Assembly: GCF_001989615.1 (NCBI RefSeq)
Contig: NZ_CP019068.1
Span: 1-64,000, forward strand
From: Halorientalis sp. IM1011
GTDB lineage: Archaea; Halobacteriota; Halobacteria; Halobacteriales; Haloarculaceae
Length of the DNA stretch: 64,000 nt
Reading direction: 5' to 3'
This document shows, in pieces, positions 34,526 to 43,600 of the stretch. Position numbers and translations under genes: made by a program. The notes beneath the pieces are model-generated. The model was not told the origin of the DNA. It ran no database searches and saw nothing but the letters and a program-made list of their open reading frames with translations. The stretch's first letter is position 1, and every line of letters starts with the position of its first letter.

Positions 34526-36699
34526 TCAGAGGTCGTCTGCTCGGCCGTCGAATTCGATGTGGCGGTCTCCGTCTCCGACGGCGTCGGAGTCGGTGTCGGC
34601 GTCGGAGTCGATGTCGGAGTTGGCGTGGGCGTCGGAGATGCTGTTTGCGTGGGTGTTGGAGTCGGTGTCGGCGTGGGCGTGGGCGTCGGTGTTGGCGTCG
34701 GCGTGGGCGTGGGCGTCGGTGTTGGAGTGGGTGTCGGCGTGGGGTCCGGTGTCGGCGTCGGTGTCGGCCCGGGAGTTGGCGTCGGCGTCGGCGTTGGTGT
34801 GGAATCCGGTGTCGAATCCGGCGTGGCGGACGGCGTCGAGGCCGACTCGTCGGTCGCCGGTGGCTCGGTCGTGTCGGGCGGACCGGTCCCGGCGTCCGTG
34901 GTCCGATCCGGCGTGTCCGCGCCGGGCGTTCCGGCCGCCGGGTCCGTTCCCTGTCCCGTGCCCGGAGTCGGGGTGTCCGTCCCGTTCCCCCCGACGGGAA
35001 CCGGGGGCGATAGATCGTCGCCGGTCGGCGGACCGTCGTCGTCCATGCCGAACAGCGAACCGTCGGTCGGCAGGCCGACGACCATGCCGAGCCCGCTCAG
35101 GAACAGGACGACGCCGGCAGTGAGCAGGATCGCCCGGAGGACACCGGAGTCGATCGTCCGTGTGATCCGCTGGATCGGTCGCGATTCGTCGACCCGTCGG
35201 ATGGTCCGGTCGGCGCGCTCGTCGAGCGGCGCGGGTAACGAACCCGCCAGTTCGAGGAGTTCGTCCACGTGGACCGCTCCCGTCGTGACCGCGAGGAGGG
35301 AGTAGACCGCCAGCCCGACCGGCGGGACGACGACGAGAGCGATCAGGGGGTTCTTGAGCAGGTAGGATAGTCCCACGATCGGAATGGCCGACAGCGCGAC
35401 TGTCGCGACGAGGCGGCGGGGACGGAAGTCGTTGAACGGCTCGTAACCGAGCTGGTGTGCGCCCCAGACGTGGGCCAGCGGTAACGAGAGATACCCGAGC
35501 GAGGTCGCGACAGCCGCACCGTACATCCCGACGGTCGGGATCAGGATGGCGTTGAGCAGGAGATTCCCGAACGCGGCGACCGCGGTGGCGATGATCATCA
35601 CTCGCATCTCGCCTTTGGCGTAGCTGATGGCGAACACCGGCCGACCGATGGCGAACCCGATGGTCCCCGGGATGAGGAGCAGGACGGGCAGGACCGCCGC
35701 GCCGCCGTCCTCGCCCAGATACAGCGGGACGAAGGCCCAGGCGAGCGCTGCCAGTCCCAGCGAGAGGAGCGTGGTCAGGAGCGCGGTGTAGCGGATCACC
35801 TTCCCGGCCAGGGCGTTGATCTTCTCGATACGGCCCTCGGCCCAGTGGTCCGCGGTCGCCTGTACCATCACGCTCTGGACGGACCGGGGGACGATCCAGA
35901 GCAGTTGCGTGATGACCAGCGCCCCCTTGTAGATACCGACGTTGGCGCTCTCACTGAAAAACTCCAGCATGATGACGTCGACGTGGATCAGCGACATCAT
36001 CAGGAAGTTGTAGACGATGGAGGTGTGGTTGAAGTTGAACAGCTCCCAGCGTGGAAACTCGGTGGGGAGGGGTTTGAGGATCGCCGCCAGTGAGATGTGG
36101 CGAGCTATGGCGACCGTCGCGATCACCGTGACGGTCGTGCTGGCGACGATCTCGCCCAGGAGCACCCCCTGCACACCGTAGCCGAGGAAGGCGAGTGAGA
36201 CGCCGATGATCCCGAACAGGATCTTGTACACGACCTTGAGCGGTTCCGCGATGTGTTCCAGTTTCAGTCCCATCAGCGCCCGGCGGACGTATCCCCGGAA
36301 CTGCGCGGCGATGGTCAACACGGCGAGCAGGTAGAAGTACGGCTTGTACTTCTCGCCGATGGCGGCGGCGACGAGGCCGGTCTCGGCGGCGAGGATCAAC
36401 AGTCCCGCCGCGATCACGGCCAGCACCGCCGCGAGCCGGAAGTAGAAGGCGAAGACGTGATCCTCCCAGCCGTCGTCATCGCGGTTCTCCGAGAGGAACT
36501 TGCGGGACCCGCCGTTGATCCCCGAACTGACGAGGATCATCAGCAATCCGAAGACGGACATCACCGTCCCGTACTCCCCGTAGGCACCCGGCTCGAGGAA
36601 CCGGAACAGGAAGGGCGTGATGAACAGCGAGACGACGAGGATGGCGACCCGCGACCCGATGACCGAGAGAAACGCCGTGAACGTGTTGCGGTTCACCAT
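34522..36699 (-). CDS. Polysaccharide flippase (MATE/Wzx-like) with long Pro-Thr repeat tail
   Basis: The protein has 725 residues from the ATG at 36699. The first about 480 residues form a polytopic membrane domain of the oligosaccharide-flippase type, with 12-14 helices beginning FTAFLSVIGSRVAILVVSLF. Another helix follows at about 530. The last about 180 residues are hydrophilic, starting with P/T/D/G-rich sequence and then long runs of alternating Pro-Thr, encoded by hexanucleotide-like repeats. Such transporters move lipid-linked glycans across the membrane. The tail is unusual for the family and could lie outside the cell, perhaps O-glycosylated (inference). The gene is 48 bp from the sugar nucleotidyltransferase gene. 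Confidence 0.85.
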   Translation of the reverse strand: MVNRNTFTAFLSVIGSRVAILVVSLFITPFLFRFLEPGAYGEYGTVMSVFGLLMILVSSGINGGSRKFLSENRDDDGWEDHVFAFYFRLAAVLAVIAAGLLILAAETGLVAAAIGEKYKPYFYLLAVLTIAAQFRGYVRRALMGLKLEHIAEPLKVVYKILFGIIGVSLAFLGYGVQGVLLGEIVASTTVTVIATVAIARHISLAAILKPLPTEFPRWELFNFNHTSIVYNFLMMSLIHVDVIMLEFFSESANVGIYKGALVITQLLWIVPRSVQSVMVQATADHWAEGRIEKINALAGKVIRYTALLTTLLSLGLAALAWAFVPLYLGEDGGAAVLPVLLLIPGTIGFAIGRPVFAISYAKGEMRVMIIATAVAAFGNLLLNAILIPTVGMYGAAVATSLGYLSLPLAHVWGAHQLGYEPFNDFRPRRLVATVALSAIPIVGLSYLLKNPLIALVVVPPVGLAVYSLLAVTTGAVHVDELLELAGSLPAPLDERADRTIRRVDESRPIQRITRTIDSGVLRAILLTAGVVLFLSGLGMVVGLPTDGSLFGMDDDGPPTGDDLSPPVPVGGNGTDTPTPGTGQGTDPAAGTPGADTPDRTTDAGTGPPDTTEPPATDESASTPSATPDSTPDSTPTPTPTPTPGPTPTPTPDPTPTPTPTPTPTPTPTPTPTPTPTPTPTPTPTQTASPTPTPTPTSTPTPTPTPTPSETETATSNSTAEQTTSE
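34560..34830. repeat. Low-complexity GT/CG hexamer repeats encoding the Pro-Thr tail
   Basis: On the plus strand this stretch is made of GTCGGC, GTGGGC and GTCGGT-type units, the complement of codons for alternating Pro and Thr. Repeats of six bases keep the frame when their number changes, so tail length may vary between strains. Confidence 0.8.
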
Positions 36700-36747
36700 G
36701 GCGGTCGACCCGTGGCTGTCCGTGGGGCACCCACACCCCACGCCATC

Positions 36748-37929
36748 TCAGTCGTCACGACTGACTCGTTCTCCGGGGACTGTGGTCGTGCCGGCCCCGA
36801 GCCGGACGCCCGGATCGAGACTGGTGTTGATTCCGGTGTGGACCTCGTCCCCGAGGACGACACCGAACTTCCGGCGGCCGGTCGAGACCTGTCGTCCCTT
36901 GACTGTGTACCTGATCTCCCGTTCGTCGTGCCGGAGGTTCGCGACGTTCGTCCCGGCCCCGAGGTTCACGTCCCGTCCGAGGACGCTGTCGCCGACGTAC
37001 GTGAGATGTGCGACGGTGGCGCCGCGCATCAAGAGGCTGTTTTTCACCTCCGCGGCGTGGCCGACCGACGCGTCCGGGCCGACGAGCGTCGCGCCTCTGA
37101 CGTAGGCGTTGGGCCCCACCGAGGCACCGGACTGGATCCGGACCGGCCCCTCGACGACGGTGCCCGGGCCGACGGACGCGCCGGGTTCGACGACCACCGC
37201 GCCCTCGAGCTCCGCGTCCGGGTGGACCTCGCCCTCAATCGACCGGCCGGCCGCACCCAGACGTCGCTCATTGGCCGCCAGTAGCTCCCAGGGGCGGCCG
37301 ACGTCGAGCCACTCGTCGAGACGGACCGGGGAGACCTCGTGCGTGTCGACCACGCTGTCGAGGACGTCCGTGAGTTCTCGCTCGCCGCGCTCGCTGGCCT
37401 CGACGTCGAGTTTCGAGCGTGCGGCGTCGGGGAACGCGTACGCGCCGGCGTTGGCGAGGTTCGACGGCGGGTCGTCGGGCTTCTCGCGGACCCCGGTGAC
37501 GCGCCCGTCGTCGGTCGAGAGCACGCCGTAGTTCGACGGCGTGTCGACCCGGACGCACGCGACCGCCGGTGCGGCGTCGAACAGCGTCCGGATGTCGTCG
37601 GCCCGGTAGAGGTTGTCACCGTTCAGCACGGCGAAGGGGCCGTCGAGGTACTCGCCGGCGGCGGCGACCGCGTCGGCGGTTCCCTGCTGTTCGGACTGGG
37701 TGGCGTAGTGGATCGGGACGTCCACGTCGGACGCGTCGAAGTGCGAGCGAATCCGCTCGCCCTCGTACCCGACCACCAGCACGATCTCGGACGCGCCGGC
37801 GCCAACGGCAGCGTCGACGACGTGTTCGACGAGCGGCCGACCGGCTACCGGGAGCATCGGCTTGGGCCGTCGCTCCGTCAGCGGTCGCATTCGCGTCCCT
37901 TCACCGGCCGCGAGGATCACGACTTGCAT
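36748..37929 (-). CDS. Bifunctional sugar-1-phosphate nucleotidylyltransferase/acetyltransferase (GlmU-like)
   Basis: The protein has 393 residues. The N-terminal domain has the pyrophosphorylase signature VILAAGEGTRMRPLT, then KPMLPVAGRPL and FAVLNGDNL. From about residue 235 a left-handed beta-helix of hexapeptide repeats follows (VHPDAELEGAVVVEPGASVG and similar). Enzymes of this type in archaea convert glucosamine- or GlcNAc-1-phosphate to UDP-GlcNAc, or glucose-1-phosphate to a nucleotide sugar; the substrate is not fixed by sequence. It could supply UDP-GlcNAc for the sugar operon at 58.4-64 kb, together with GlmS. Confidence 0.85.
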   Translation of the reverse strand: MQVVILAAGEGTRMRPLTERRPKPMLPVAGRPLVEHVVDAAVGAGASEIVLVVGYEGERIRSHFDASDVDVPIHYATQSEQQGTADAVAAAGEYLDGPFAVLNGDNLYRADDIRTLFDAAPAVACVRVDTPSNYGVLSTDDGRVTGVREKPDDPPSNLANAGAYAFPDAARSKLDVEASERGERELTDVLDSVVDTHEVSPVRLDEWLDVGRPWELLAANERRLGAAGRSIEGEVHPDAELEGAVVVEPGASVGPGTVVEGPVRIQSGASVGPNAYVRGATLVGPDASVGHAAEVKNSLLMRGATVAHLTYVGDSVLGRDVNLGAGTNVANLRHDEREIRYTVKGRQVSTGRRKFGVVLGDEVHTGINTSLDPGVRLGAGTTTVPGERVSRDD

Positions 37930-38148
37930 CGATTATCCGGGGATACCCACCGACCCGGCTTTATTATCTGTCGGCTAAGTTTCACACCGCCGATCCGGCC
38001 GACGTGCGGTGGCCACACCTCGGGTGATCTCTTCCGTGTGAAAACCCGGTTGCGGGAGCCGTGTGGACTTACTGGATCCATAACTAACCGGTACGGGGAC
38101 GCACCCACCGACGACAGAGATGTACACCCCACTACAGGAGGTGACTCG

Positions 38149-38925
38149 ATGGACTGGGAACGTGTTGCTTCTATCGGCGTCGCGGCTCTCTGCATGACTG
38201 CGATCGGCGTCGCCGCGACGACGCTCGATTCGACCGTCTCACAGACGCCCGACGACCTGATCGATCTGGGTGACACGCAACTCCCCATCGGGGACGATTC
38301 GACCGGCGAAATCGACGACCAAATCGAACAGAACAAGCAGTCACAGGGGAGTGATCAGACCGGACAGGTCGCCGATCCGGAGCCCGGCGGCCAGTCACAA
38401 CAGCAGTCGAGCGACGACCCGGGCGAGCGGACTGGAGAGCGCGAGTCGGGCTCGGGCCCGCTGGGGCTCGGTCCCGGGGGGCAGTCGCTGCTCCAGCAAC
38501 TGCTGGATCTCCTCCGGAAACTGCTCCCGTTCCTTCTGGCCCTTGTCGCGCTCGCGCTGGCGTACCGCTATCGCGACCGGTTGCTGGGCATCCTCCTGGC
38601 GCCGCTCGCCGCACTCCCCGAGAACGGGTCCGACGAGCGTGACACGACGGCCCGCGACCCGTGGGTGGACGTCGATCCCGACGACCGGATCGACCGCGCC
38701 TGGTACGCGATGGTCCGGCGACTCGACGTGGATCGACCCTGGGCCAGGACGCCCGACGAGTGCCGCAGTGCCGCCGTCGACGCGGGGCTGGATCCCGATG
38801 CGGTCGGGACGCTGACCCGCCTGTTCCGTCGGAAACGCTTCGCCGCCGAGGGCCTGCCGTCGGAGGAGCGCGAGCGGGCGGCCGAGGTCATCGACCGACT
38901 CGAACTCGGGGGGCGGACGCGATGA
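38149..38925 (+). CDS. Membrane protein of the DUF58/MoxR operon (DUF4129-like C-terminus)
   Basis: The protein has 258 residues from the ATG at 38149, with a good ribosome site (GGAGGTGA) 5 bp upstream. There is a signal-like segment at the start, an acidic, Gln-rich linker, one strong helix (LLPFLLALVALALAYRY, about 126-142), and a cytoplasmic C-terminal domain with RAWYAMVRRLDVDRPWARTP, resembling DUF4129, often found beside transglutaminase and DUF58 genes. It overlaps the next gene by ATGA. It probably works with the DUF58 protein and MoxR ATPase at the membrane. Confidence 0.65.
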   Translation: MDWERVASIGVAALCMTAIGVAATTLDSTVSQTPDDLIDLGDTQLPIGDDSTGEIDDQIEQNKQSQGSDQTGQVADPEPGGQSQQQSSDDPGERTGERESGSGPLGLGPGGQSLLQQLLDLLRKLLPFLLALVALALAYRYRDRLLGILLAPLAALPENGSDERDTTARDPWVDVDPDDRIDRAWYAMVRRLDVDRPWARTPDECRSAAVDAGLDPDAVGTLTRLFRRKRFAAEGLPSEERERAAEVIDRLELGGRTR

Positions 38926-39521
38926 ACGGCGTCCGCAAACTCTTCCTCGCGGCCGGGACGGCCCTGGCCGGGGTGACGCTGCTCGTGTTGACGGTCCCCG
39001 CGGTCGGGAACGCGATCCCGATCGGGACGGTCGTCGAGCGACTCGGCGGCGACTGGGTGCTCGTCGCCGTCTTCGGCGCGGTGGCCGCTGTCTTCCTCCT
39101 GTCGAGTCTGGCCTGGCGCGGCGTCGAGGGACTCGACCAGACGGACCCGCCGACACCCGAAGAGGTCGAGACGGTACCCCGGTTCGGCGGGGACTTCGAC
39201 GACCTGGTCGACCAGCGGTTCGGCATCCGCGACCGGTTCTTCTCCGACCGGCCCGCCGCGGTCCGCGAACACGTGCGCGAGGCGGCCGTCGACGCCGAGA
39301 TGGCCGCTACAGGCTGTTCGCGTGCCGAGGCGGAACGGCGTGTGGCCGACGGGTCGTGGACGACCGACGCCGAAGCGGCGGCGTTTCTGGCGGACGATAC
39401 CGACCCGCCCGTGAGCGCACGCGTGCAGGCCGCCGTCCGGGGACGCGCGTGGTTCCAGCGAGGGGCCCGCCGCGCGGCGGCCGCGGCCTGTGACCGCGCA
39501 GGGGTCGGGGGTGAGCGATGA
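38922..39521 (+). CDS. Two-helix membrane protein of the DUF58 operon
   Basis: The protein has 199 residues. Two membrane helices lie near the start (LFLAAGTALAGVTLLVLTVP, then WVLVAVFGAVAAVFLLSSLA), followed by a soluble domain of about 130 residues rich in Arg and Ala with DRPAAVREHVREAAVDAEMA. It overlaps its neighbours on both sides by 4 nt. In haloarchaea this small protein (DUF7269-like) accompanies DUF58 and MoxR genes; its function is unknown. Confidence 0.6.
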   Translation: MNGVRKLFLAAGTALAGVTLLVLTVPAVGNAIPIGTVVERLGGDWVLVAVFGAVAAVFLLSSLAWRGVEGLDQTDPPTPEEVETVPRFGGDFDDLVDQRFGIRDRFFSDRPAAVREHVREAAVDAEMAATGCSRAEAERRVADGSWTTDAEAAAFLADDTDPPVSARVQAAVRGRAWFQRGARRAAAAACDRAGVGGER

Positions 39522-40783
39522 CGACTGCGACCCACCGCTGGCGTGGCGTCGTCGGCGTCGCGCTGTTCGCCGCCGCCGTCGGGATCCTGTTCAAGCGGTC
39601 CGCCGTCCTGTTGCTCTCGGCGACGGCCGTCGGGTTCGTGGTCTATCCGCGACTCACGAGCGCGCCGGACCCGTCGCTGGCCATCGAGCGCGAGGTCGAC
39701 GTCGACACACCTGCCGACGGCGAGGAGGTCCCGGTCACCGTCACGCTGCGCAACACCGGCAACTCGACGTTGACGGACGTGCGCGTGATCGACGGCGTCC
39801 CACCGATGCTGTCGGTCGCCGACGGGACACCGCGGCACACGGCCGTGCTGCAACCCGGTGCGGAGACGACGTTCTCCTACAGCGTGACGGCACGGCAGGG
39901 AACACACCGGTTCGATCCGGCGACGGTGTTCGTCCGCGACGTGGCCGGCGCACACGAGGTCGAACGGCAGGTCGCGACGGACACGAACATCGAGTGCGGT
40001 GCGGCGGTGCCGGAGATCCCGCTGCGGGACCGGACCGGGCAGCGCGTCGGCGACCTCGTCACGGACGAGGGGGGAACCGGCATCGAGTTCTACCGGACTC
40101 GCAACTACCGCAAGGGTGACTCGTTGAGCCGGATCGACTGGAAGCGGTTCGCCCGGACGGGCGACCTCACGACCGTCGAGTACCGCGAGGAGCGCACAGC
40201 GTCGGTCGTGCTCTGTCTGGACGCCCGGGAGATCGCACACCGATCGAGCGGCCCCGACCAGCCCCACGCGGTCTCCTACGGCCTCGGCGCCGTCGAACAG
40301 CTGTTCGGGACCCTGCTGGAGACGCCCCACCACGTGGGCGTCGCGGCACTGGGGCCGGACTTCTGCTGGCTGTCACCCGGAAGCGGGACCGAACACGCCG
40401 CCCGCGCCCGAAACCTGTTCGCCTCGAACCCGTCGCTGTCGGCCCGACCGCCCGACGAGGAGACCAGCGAGGCCGACCTCGACCGGCAGGTGTCGGAGCT
40501 ACGCAAGCGTCTCGACACCGAGACACAGGTCGTCGTCGTCTCGCCGCTGCCCGACGACGACATCGTCCAGGCGTGTCTCCAGCTCGAATCGACCGGGAAC
40601 CCCGTCACCCTGCTCTCGCCGGACGTGACGACGACCGAGACGACCGGTACCCGGCTCGCCCTGTTCGAGCGCCGGTCTCGCATCGCGACACTGCGTGAAC
40701 GCGACGTTCCGGCCGTCGACTGGGAACCCACCCAGCCGCTCGGGACCGCGCTGGTCGAAGCACAGGAACGGTGGTCGGCGTGA
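39518..40783 (+). CDS. DUF58 domain protein
   Basis: The protein has 421 residues. Two helices at the N-terminus (GVVGVALFAAAVGILF, SAVLLLSATAVGFVVYP) anchor it. An Ig-like segment follows (PVTVTLRNTGNSTLTDVRV), then the DUF58 core with GIEFYRTRNYRKGDSLSRID, then WKRFARTGDLTTVEYREE, and a von Willebrand-like part without a complete MIDAS. DUF58 proteins pair with MoxR AAA ATPases, which are thought to remodel or assemble proteins. The start overlaps the previous stop (ATGA) and the end overlaps the next gene. Confidence 0.85.
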   Translation: MTTATHRWRGVVGVALFAAAVGILFKRSAVLLLSATAVGFVVYPRLTSAPDPSLAIEREVDVDTPADGEEVPVTVTLRNTGNSTLTDVRVIDGVPPMLSVADGTPRHTAVLQPGAETTFSYSVTARQGTHRFDPATVFVRDVAGAHEVERQVATDTNIECGAAVPEIPLRDRTGQRVGDLVTDEGGTGIEFYRTRNYRKGDSLSRIDWKRFARTGDLTTVEYREERTASVVLCLDAREIAHRSSGPDQPHAVSYGLGAVEQLFGTLLETPHHVGVAALGPDFCWLSPGSGTEHAARARNLFASNPSLSARPPDEETSEADLDRQVSELRKRLDTETQVVVVSPLPDDDIVQACLQLESTGNPVTLLSPDVTTTETTGTRLALFERRSRIATLRERDVPAVDWEPTQPLGTALVEAQERWSA

Positions 40784-41460
40784 CGACCAACAGACCTGCG
40801 CCGCTGTCGGCCGTCCTGTCGGTCGTCGCGGCGGCCGCCGCCATCTATCTCGTCGCGACGGGGCCCAACCAGCGGTTCGCGCTCGCAGTCACGATCGGGG
40901 GGCTCGCCGCACTCGCCGTCGGGATCGAACTCTGGCGGCGCGAGCACCGCCTCCTCGGTGGCATCATCGGACTCGTCGGAACCGGCGCGGTCGGTGTGGC
41001 GCTCGTCCTCGGGTACAGTCGGTCGGCCCGGTTCGGCACCGCCGCGGAACTGCTGCCGGGACTGGTCGGGCTGTCCCTCCTGGTCCTCGGGCTGGGCCCG
41101 ATCTGGAAGGGGCGTGAACGCCTCCTGTTCTCCGCCGGCACCGGACTGGTGTTCGTCTCACCGCTCGTCGCCGCCGTCCTCTACGAGACCACCACGGTGA
41201 CGCTGCTGATAGCCGGCGTCTGCACCGTCCTGGCCTGGGACCTGGCCGAACGGGCGGTGAACCTGGGTGAGCAGGTCGGCCGCGAGGCCCGCACTTACTC
41301 CGTCGAACTCCTCAACGGCGGCGCGACGCTCGCCGTCGGCGGTGTCGCCATCGCCCTCGTCCAGGGCGTCGCCGGCGCGAACGTCACGGGCCTCCCGCTG
41401 CTCGCGCTCGCAGGGTTGCTGGCCGCGGCGTTCACGCTGCTCGTGGCGCTGTACAACTGA
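40780..41460 (+). CDS. Polytopic membrane protein of the DUF58 operon
   Basis: The protein has 226 residues from the GTG at 40780 (GTGA overlap with the DUF58 stop). Seven or so hydrophobic helices fill the chain (AVLSVVAAAAAIYLVAT, FALAVTIGGLAALAVGIEL, GGIIGLVGTGAVGVALVLG and more). No enzyme motif is visible. A haloarchaeal DUF7519-like protein at this place in the operon is common; its role is unknown. It ends the operon. Confidence 0.6.
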   Translation: MTTNRPAPLSAVLSVVAAAAAIYLVATGPNQRFALAVTIGGLAALAVGIELWRREHRLLGGIIGLVGTGAVGVALVLGYSRSARFGTAAELLPGLVGLSLLVLGLGPIWKGRERLLFSAGTGLVFVSPLVAAVLYETTTVTLLIAGVCTVLAWDLAERAVNLGEQVGREARTYSVELLNGGATLAVGGVAIALVQGVAGANVTGLPLLALAGLLAAAFTLLVALYN

Positions 41461-41558
41461 GCGGCCGGCGACGCGACCGGGCCACCGGCCACCCCTCGCC
41501 GCGGCGGCTTGCATGGACAAGGTGTGCCCTTACCATCGACGCACCGACAGGTCGTAGC

Positions 41559-41768
41559 ATGGGTGAACTCCGCGCCCCGTTCGGTATCGACATCGCAACG
41601 ACCCTCGTCGGATCGGGGGTGACGCTGTTGTTCTCGGGGCTCTTGCTCCGGTACGGCCACCGCTTCGGCCAGTTCACGAACGGTGAGATGTATCTGTACG
41701 CCGGCGGCGCCCTCTTCGTCGTCGGACTGGTGCTGGGGATCGTCTTCGCCATCGCCCGGATCGACTGA
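41559..41768 (+). CDS. Small two-helix membrane protein
   Basis: The protein has 69 residues. Helices lie at about 9-28 (IDIATTLVGSGVTLLFSGLL) and 43-66 (LYAGGALFVVGLVLGIVFAI), with a basic loop between (YGHRFGQFT). It is separated from the DUF58 operon by 98 bp and faces the MoxR gene tail to tail. Function is unknown. Confidence 0.6.
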   Translation: MGELRAPFGIDIATTLVGSGVTLLFSGLLLRYGHRFGQFTNGEMYLYAGGALFVVGLVLGIVFAIARID

Positions 41769-41846
41769 AAAGAGCGGGGACGAGGCCGGGCCGCGAGTCG
41801 GTCGAGCGACCCCCGAGCGACGGCGAAACCGCGAGTAGCGGCGGCC

Positions 41847-42818
41847 TCAGGCGGAGACGGGGTCCTGATAGTTGATCGTCGGGACCTGCTCCGCGTCGAG
41901 GATGTCCGCGATCACGTCGGTCTTCTCTACCGTGTCGACGCGCGCGTCAGCGGTGAGGACGAGTCGGTGTGCCAGCACGGGGCGGGCGACCGCCTTCACG
42001 TCTTTCGGGGCGGCGAACTCCCGGCCCTGGACGCAGGCCATCGCCCGCGCCGCCTCGAACAGGCGCTGGGTGCCACGCGGTGAGACGCCGCCCTTGACCC
42101 GGTCGTCGGCACGCGTCGCCCGGGTGAGGGCGGCGATGTACTGCCGGAGGTCGTCCTCGACGTGGACGTGTTCGGGTGCCTCCCGGAGCCGTTCGATCTG
42201 CTCGGGCGAACAGATCGTCGAGACCGAGGGCGTCTGGTCGGTCCGGTCGGCACGCCGGTCGATCAACTCCAGTTCGCCCGACAGCGACGGGAATCCGAGG
42301 CTGGTCTTGACGACGAACCGGTCCTTCTGTGCTTCCGGCAACGGGAAGGTCCCCTCCTGCTCGACGGGGTTCTGCGTCGCGATGACGAAAAAGGGCTCGG
42401 GAAGCTGGTACGTCTCGCCGTCGACGGTGACCTGTCCCTCCTCCATGGCCTCTAGCAGTGCGGCCTGTGTCTTCGGCGAGGCGCGGTTGATCTCGTCGGC
42501 CAGCACCACGTTCGCGAACACCGGTCCGGCCTGGAACTCGAACTCGCCGCTTTCCTCGTCGAAGACGTGTGTCCCCGTCACGTCCGCCGGCAGCAGGTCG
42601 GGGGTGAACTGCACGCGGGAGTACGAGAGGCCCAGGGCAGTGGCGAAACACCGCGCCGTGAGCGTCTTCCCGGTTCCCGGCGCGTCTTCGAGGAGGACGT
42701 GTCCCCGCGAGAGAAAGCCCGAGAGAATCGTCTCGAGTACCGCGTCGTCGACGATGACCGCGCGACTGACCTCGTCCAGAATCGATTCACAGTGTGCGTG
42801 CACTCGCTGCTCGTCCAT
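41847..42818 (-). CDS. MoxR-family AAA+ ATPase
   Basis: The protein has 323 residues. Walker A is in LLEDAPGTGKT, Walker B in VVLADEINRASPKTQ, followed by the MoxR-typical VIATQNPVEQEGTFPLPEAQ and an arginine region (KDRFVVK). The C-terminal lid domain runs from about 220. MoxR ATPases act as chaperones for partner proteins, usually the DUF58 or VWA proteins encoded nearby. Here the DUF58 operon lies on the other strand, converging on this gene. Acts in the cytoplasm. Confidence 0.92.
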   Translation of the reverse strand: MDEQRVHAHCESILDEVSRAVIVDDAVLETILSGFLSRGHVLLEDAPGTGKTLTARCFATALGLSYSRVQFTPDLLPADVTGTHVFDEESGEFEFQAGPVFANVVLADEINRASPKTQAALLEAMEEGQVTVDGETYQLPEPFFVIATQNPVEQEGTFPLPEAQKDRFVVKTSLGFPSLSGELELIDRRADRTDQTPSVSTICSPEQIERLREAPEHVHVEDDLRQYIAALTRATRADDRVKGGVSPRGTQRLFEAARAMACVQGREFAAPKDVKAVARPVLAHRLVLTADARVDTVEKTDVIADILDAEQVPTINYQDPVSA

Positions 42819-43028
42819 GTCCCGGTAGTCGTGGGACCGTCCCGTAATTATTCGGCCGATAAGGCGGCCCCGTCCCCCTCGTGTCGCGGGCGGCTCCCTT
42901 CCGGTCGGTCACGCCGCCATCCCTGCATCGCTGGTGTGACCGACGACTCCGCCGGGCCACAAGACCCATATGTGGCTGATTAGCACGCGAATAATTTTTG
43001 GTATATCGGTCTACTGTCCGGGTGACAG

Positions 43029-43340
43029 ATGACTCGTTCGGACAGTTCAGGGGCGAGCGGGCGTCGAGGGGGCGGCATACGAGGACAGACACTGCCCGGT
43101 TCCACGAGCAAGACGACGTCGCTGTCGGGTGTGGAGACGTTGCTACGGGCGGCGGTCGCCGGGAGCGGGTTCGCACTCATCGCCATCGCACTCTGGCACG
43201 TCGCCGCGGAGACCAGCATCCCGGCGGTGATGGCTGTACTGGGCTCGGAGACGACCAAGTGGGTCGTCGTCGTCTTCTACGGCTGTGCGCTCGTCACGGC
43301 CGCGAGAATGAGTCGCGGATCGAACGACCGCCGCTGGTAA
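43029..43340 (+). CDS. Small membrane protein, unknown function
   Basis: The protein has 103 residues. The first about 35 are polar and Ser/Gly-rich, then two helices (AAVAGSGFALIAIALWHVAA and TTKWVVVVFYGCALVTAARM). No recognised family. It stands alone between the MoxR gene and the polysaccharide deacetylase-like lipoprotein. Confidence 0.5.
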   Translation: MTRSDSSGASGRRGGGIRGQTLPGSTSKTTSLSGVETLLRAAVAGSGFALIAIALWHVAAETSIPAVMAVLGSETTKWVVVVFYGCALVTAARMSRGSNDRRW

Positions 43341-43600
43341 CCCGTCCTGACGTGTCGGGCGGGACCCCTGAGCTCCGCGTTTATCACGTCCGTAAGCTCC
43401 CACGACTGGATCGATCCCGGCCCCGTCCCTCGATCTCGGTCGTCGACGGACCGAGCGGTCGAGTCGTCTCATCGATCGGCCTGGCGTTGGCTCGAACGGA
43501 AGTGAGTGTCGCGTCTCCTCGGCCGGGATCACTTACCTCTGTTCTAGATTCATTTATTCTCGACATAATAATGAAGTGATAGATGTAAGCCTGAATCGAG

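Noticed and set aside
34560-34830. A non-coding satellite repeat
   Set aside because: The repeat is in frame with the flippase and encodes Pro-Thr; it is part of the gene.
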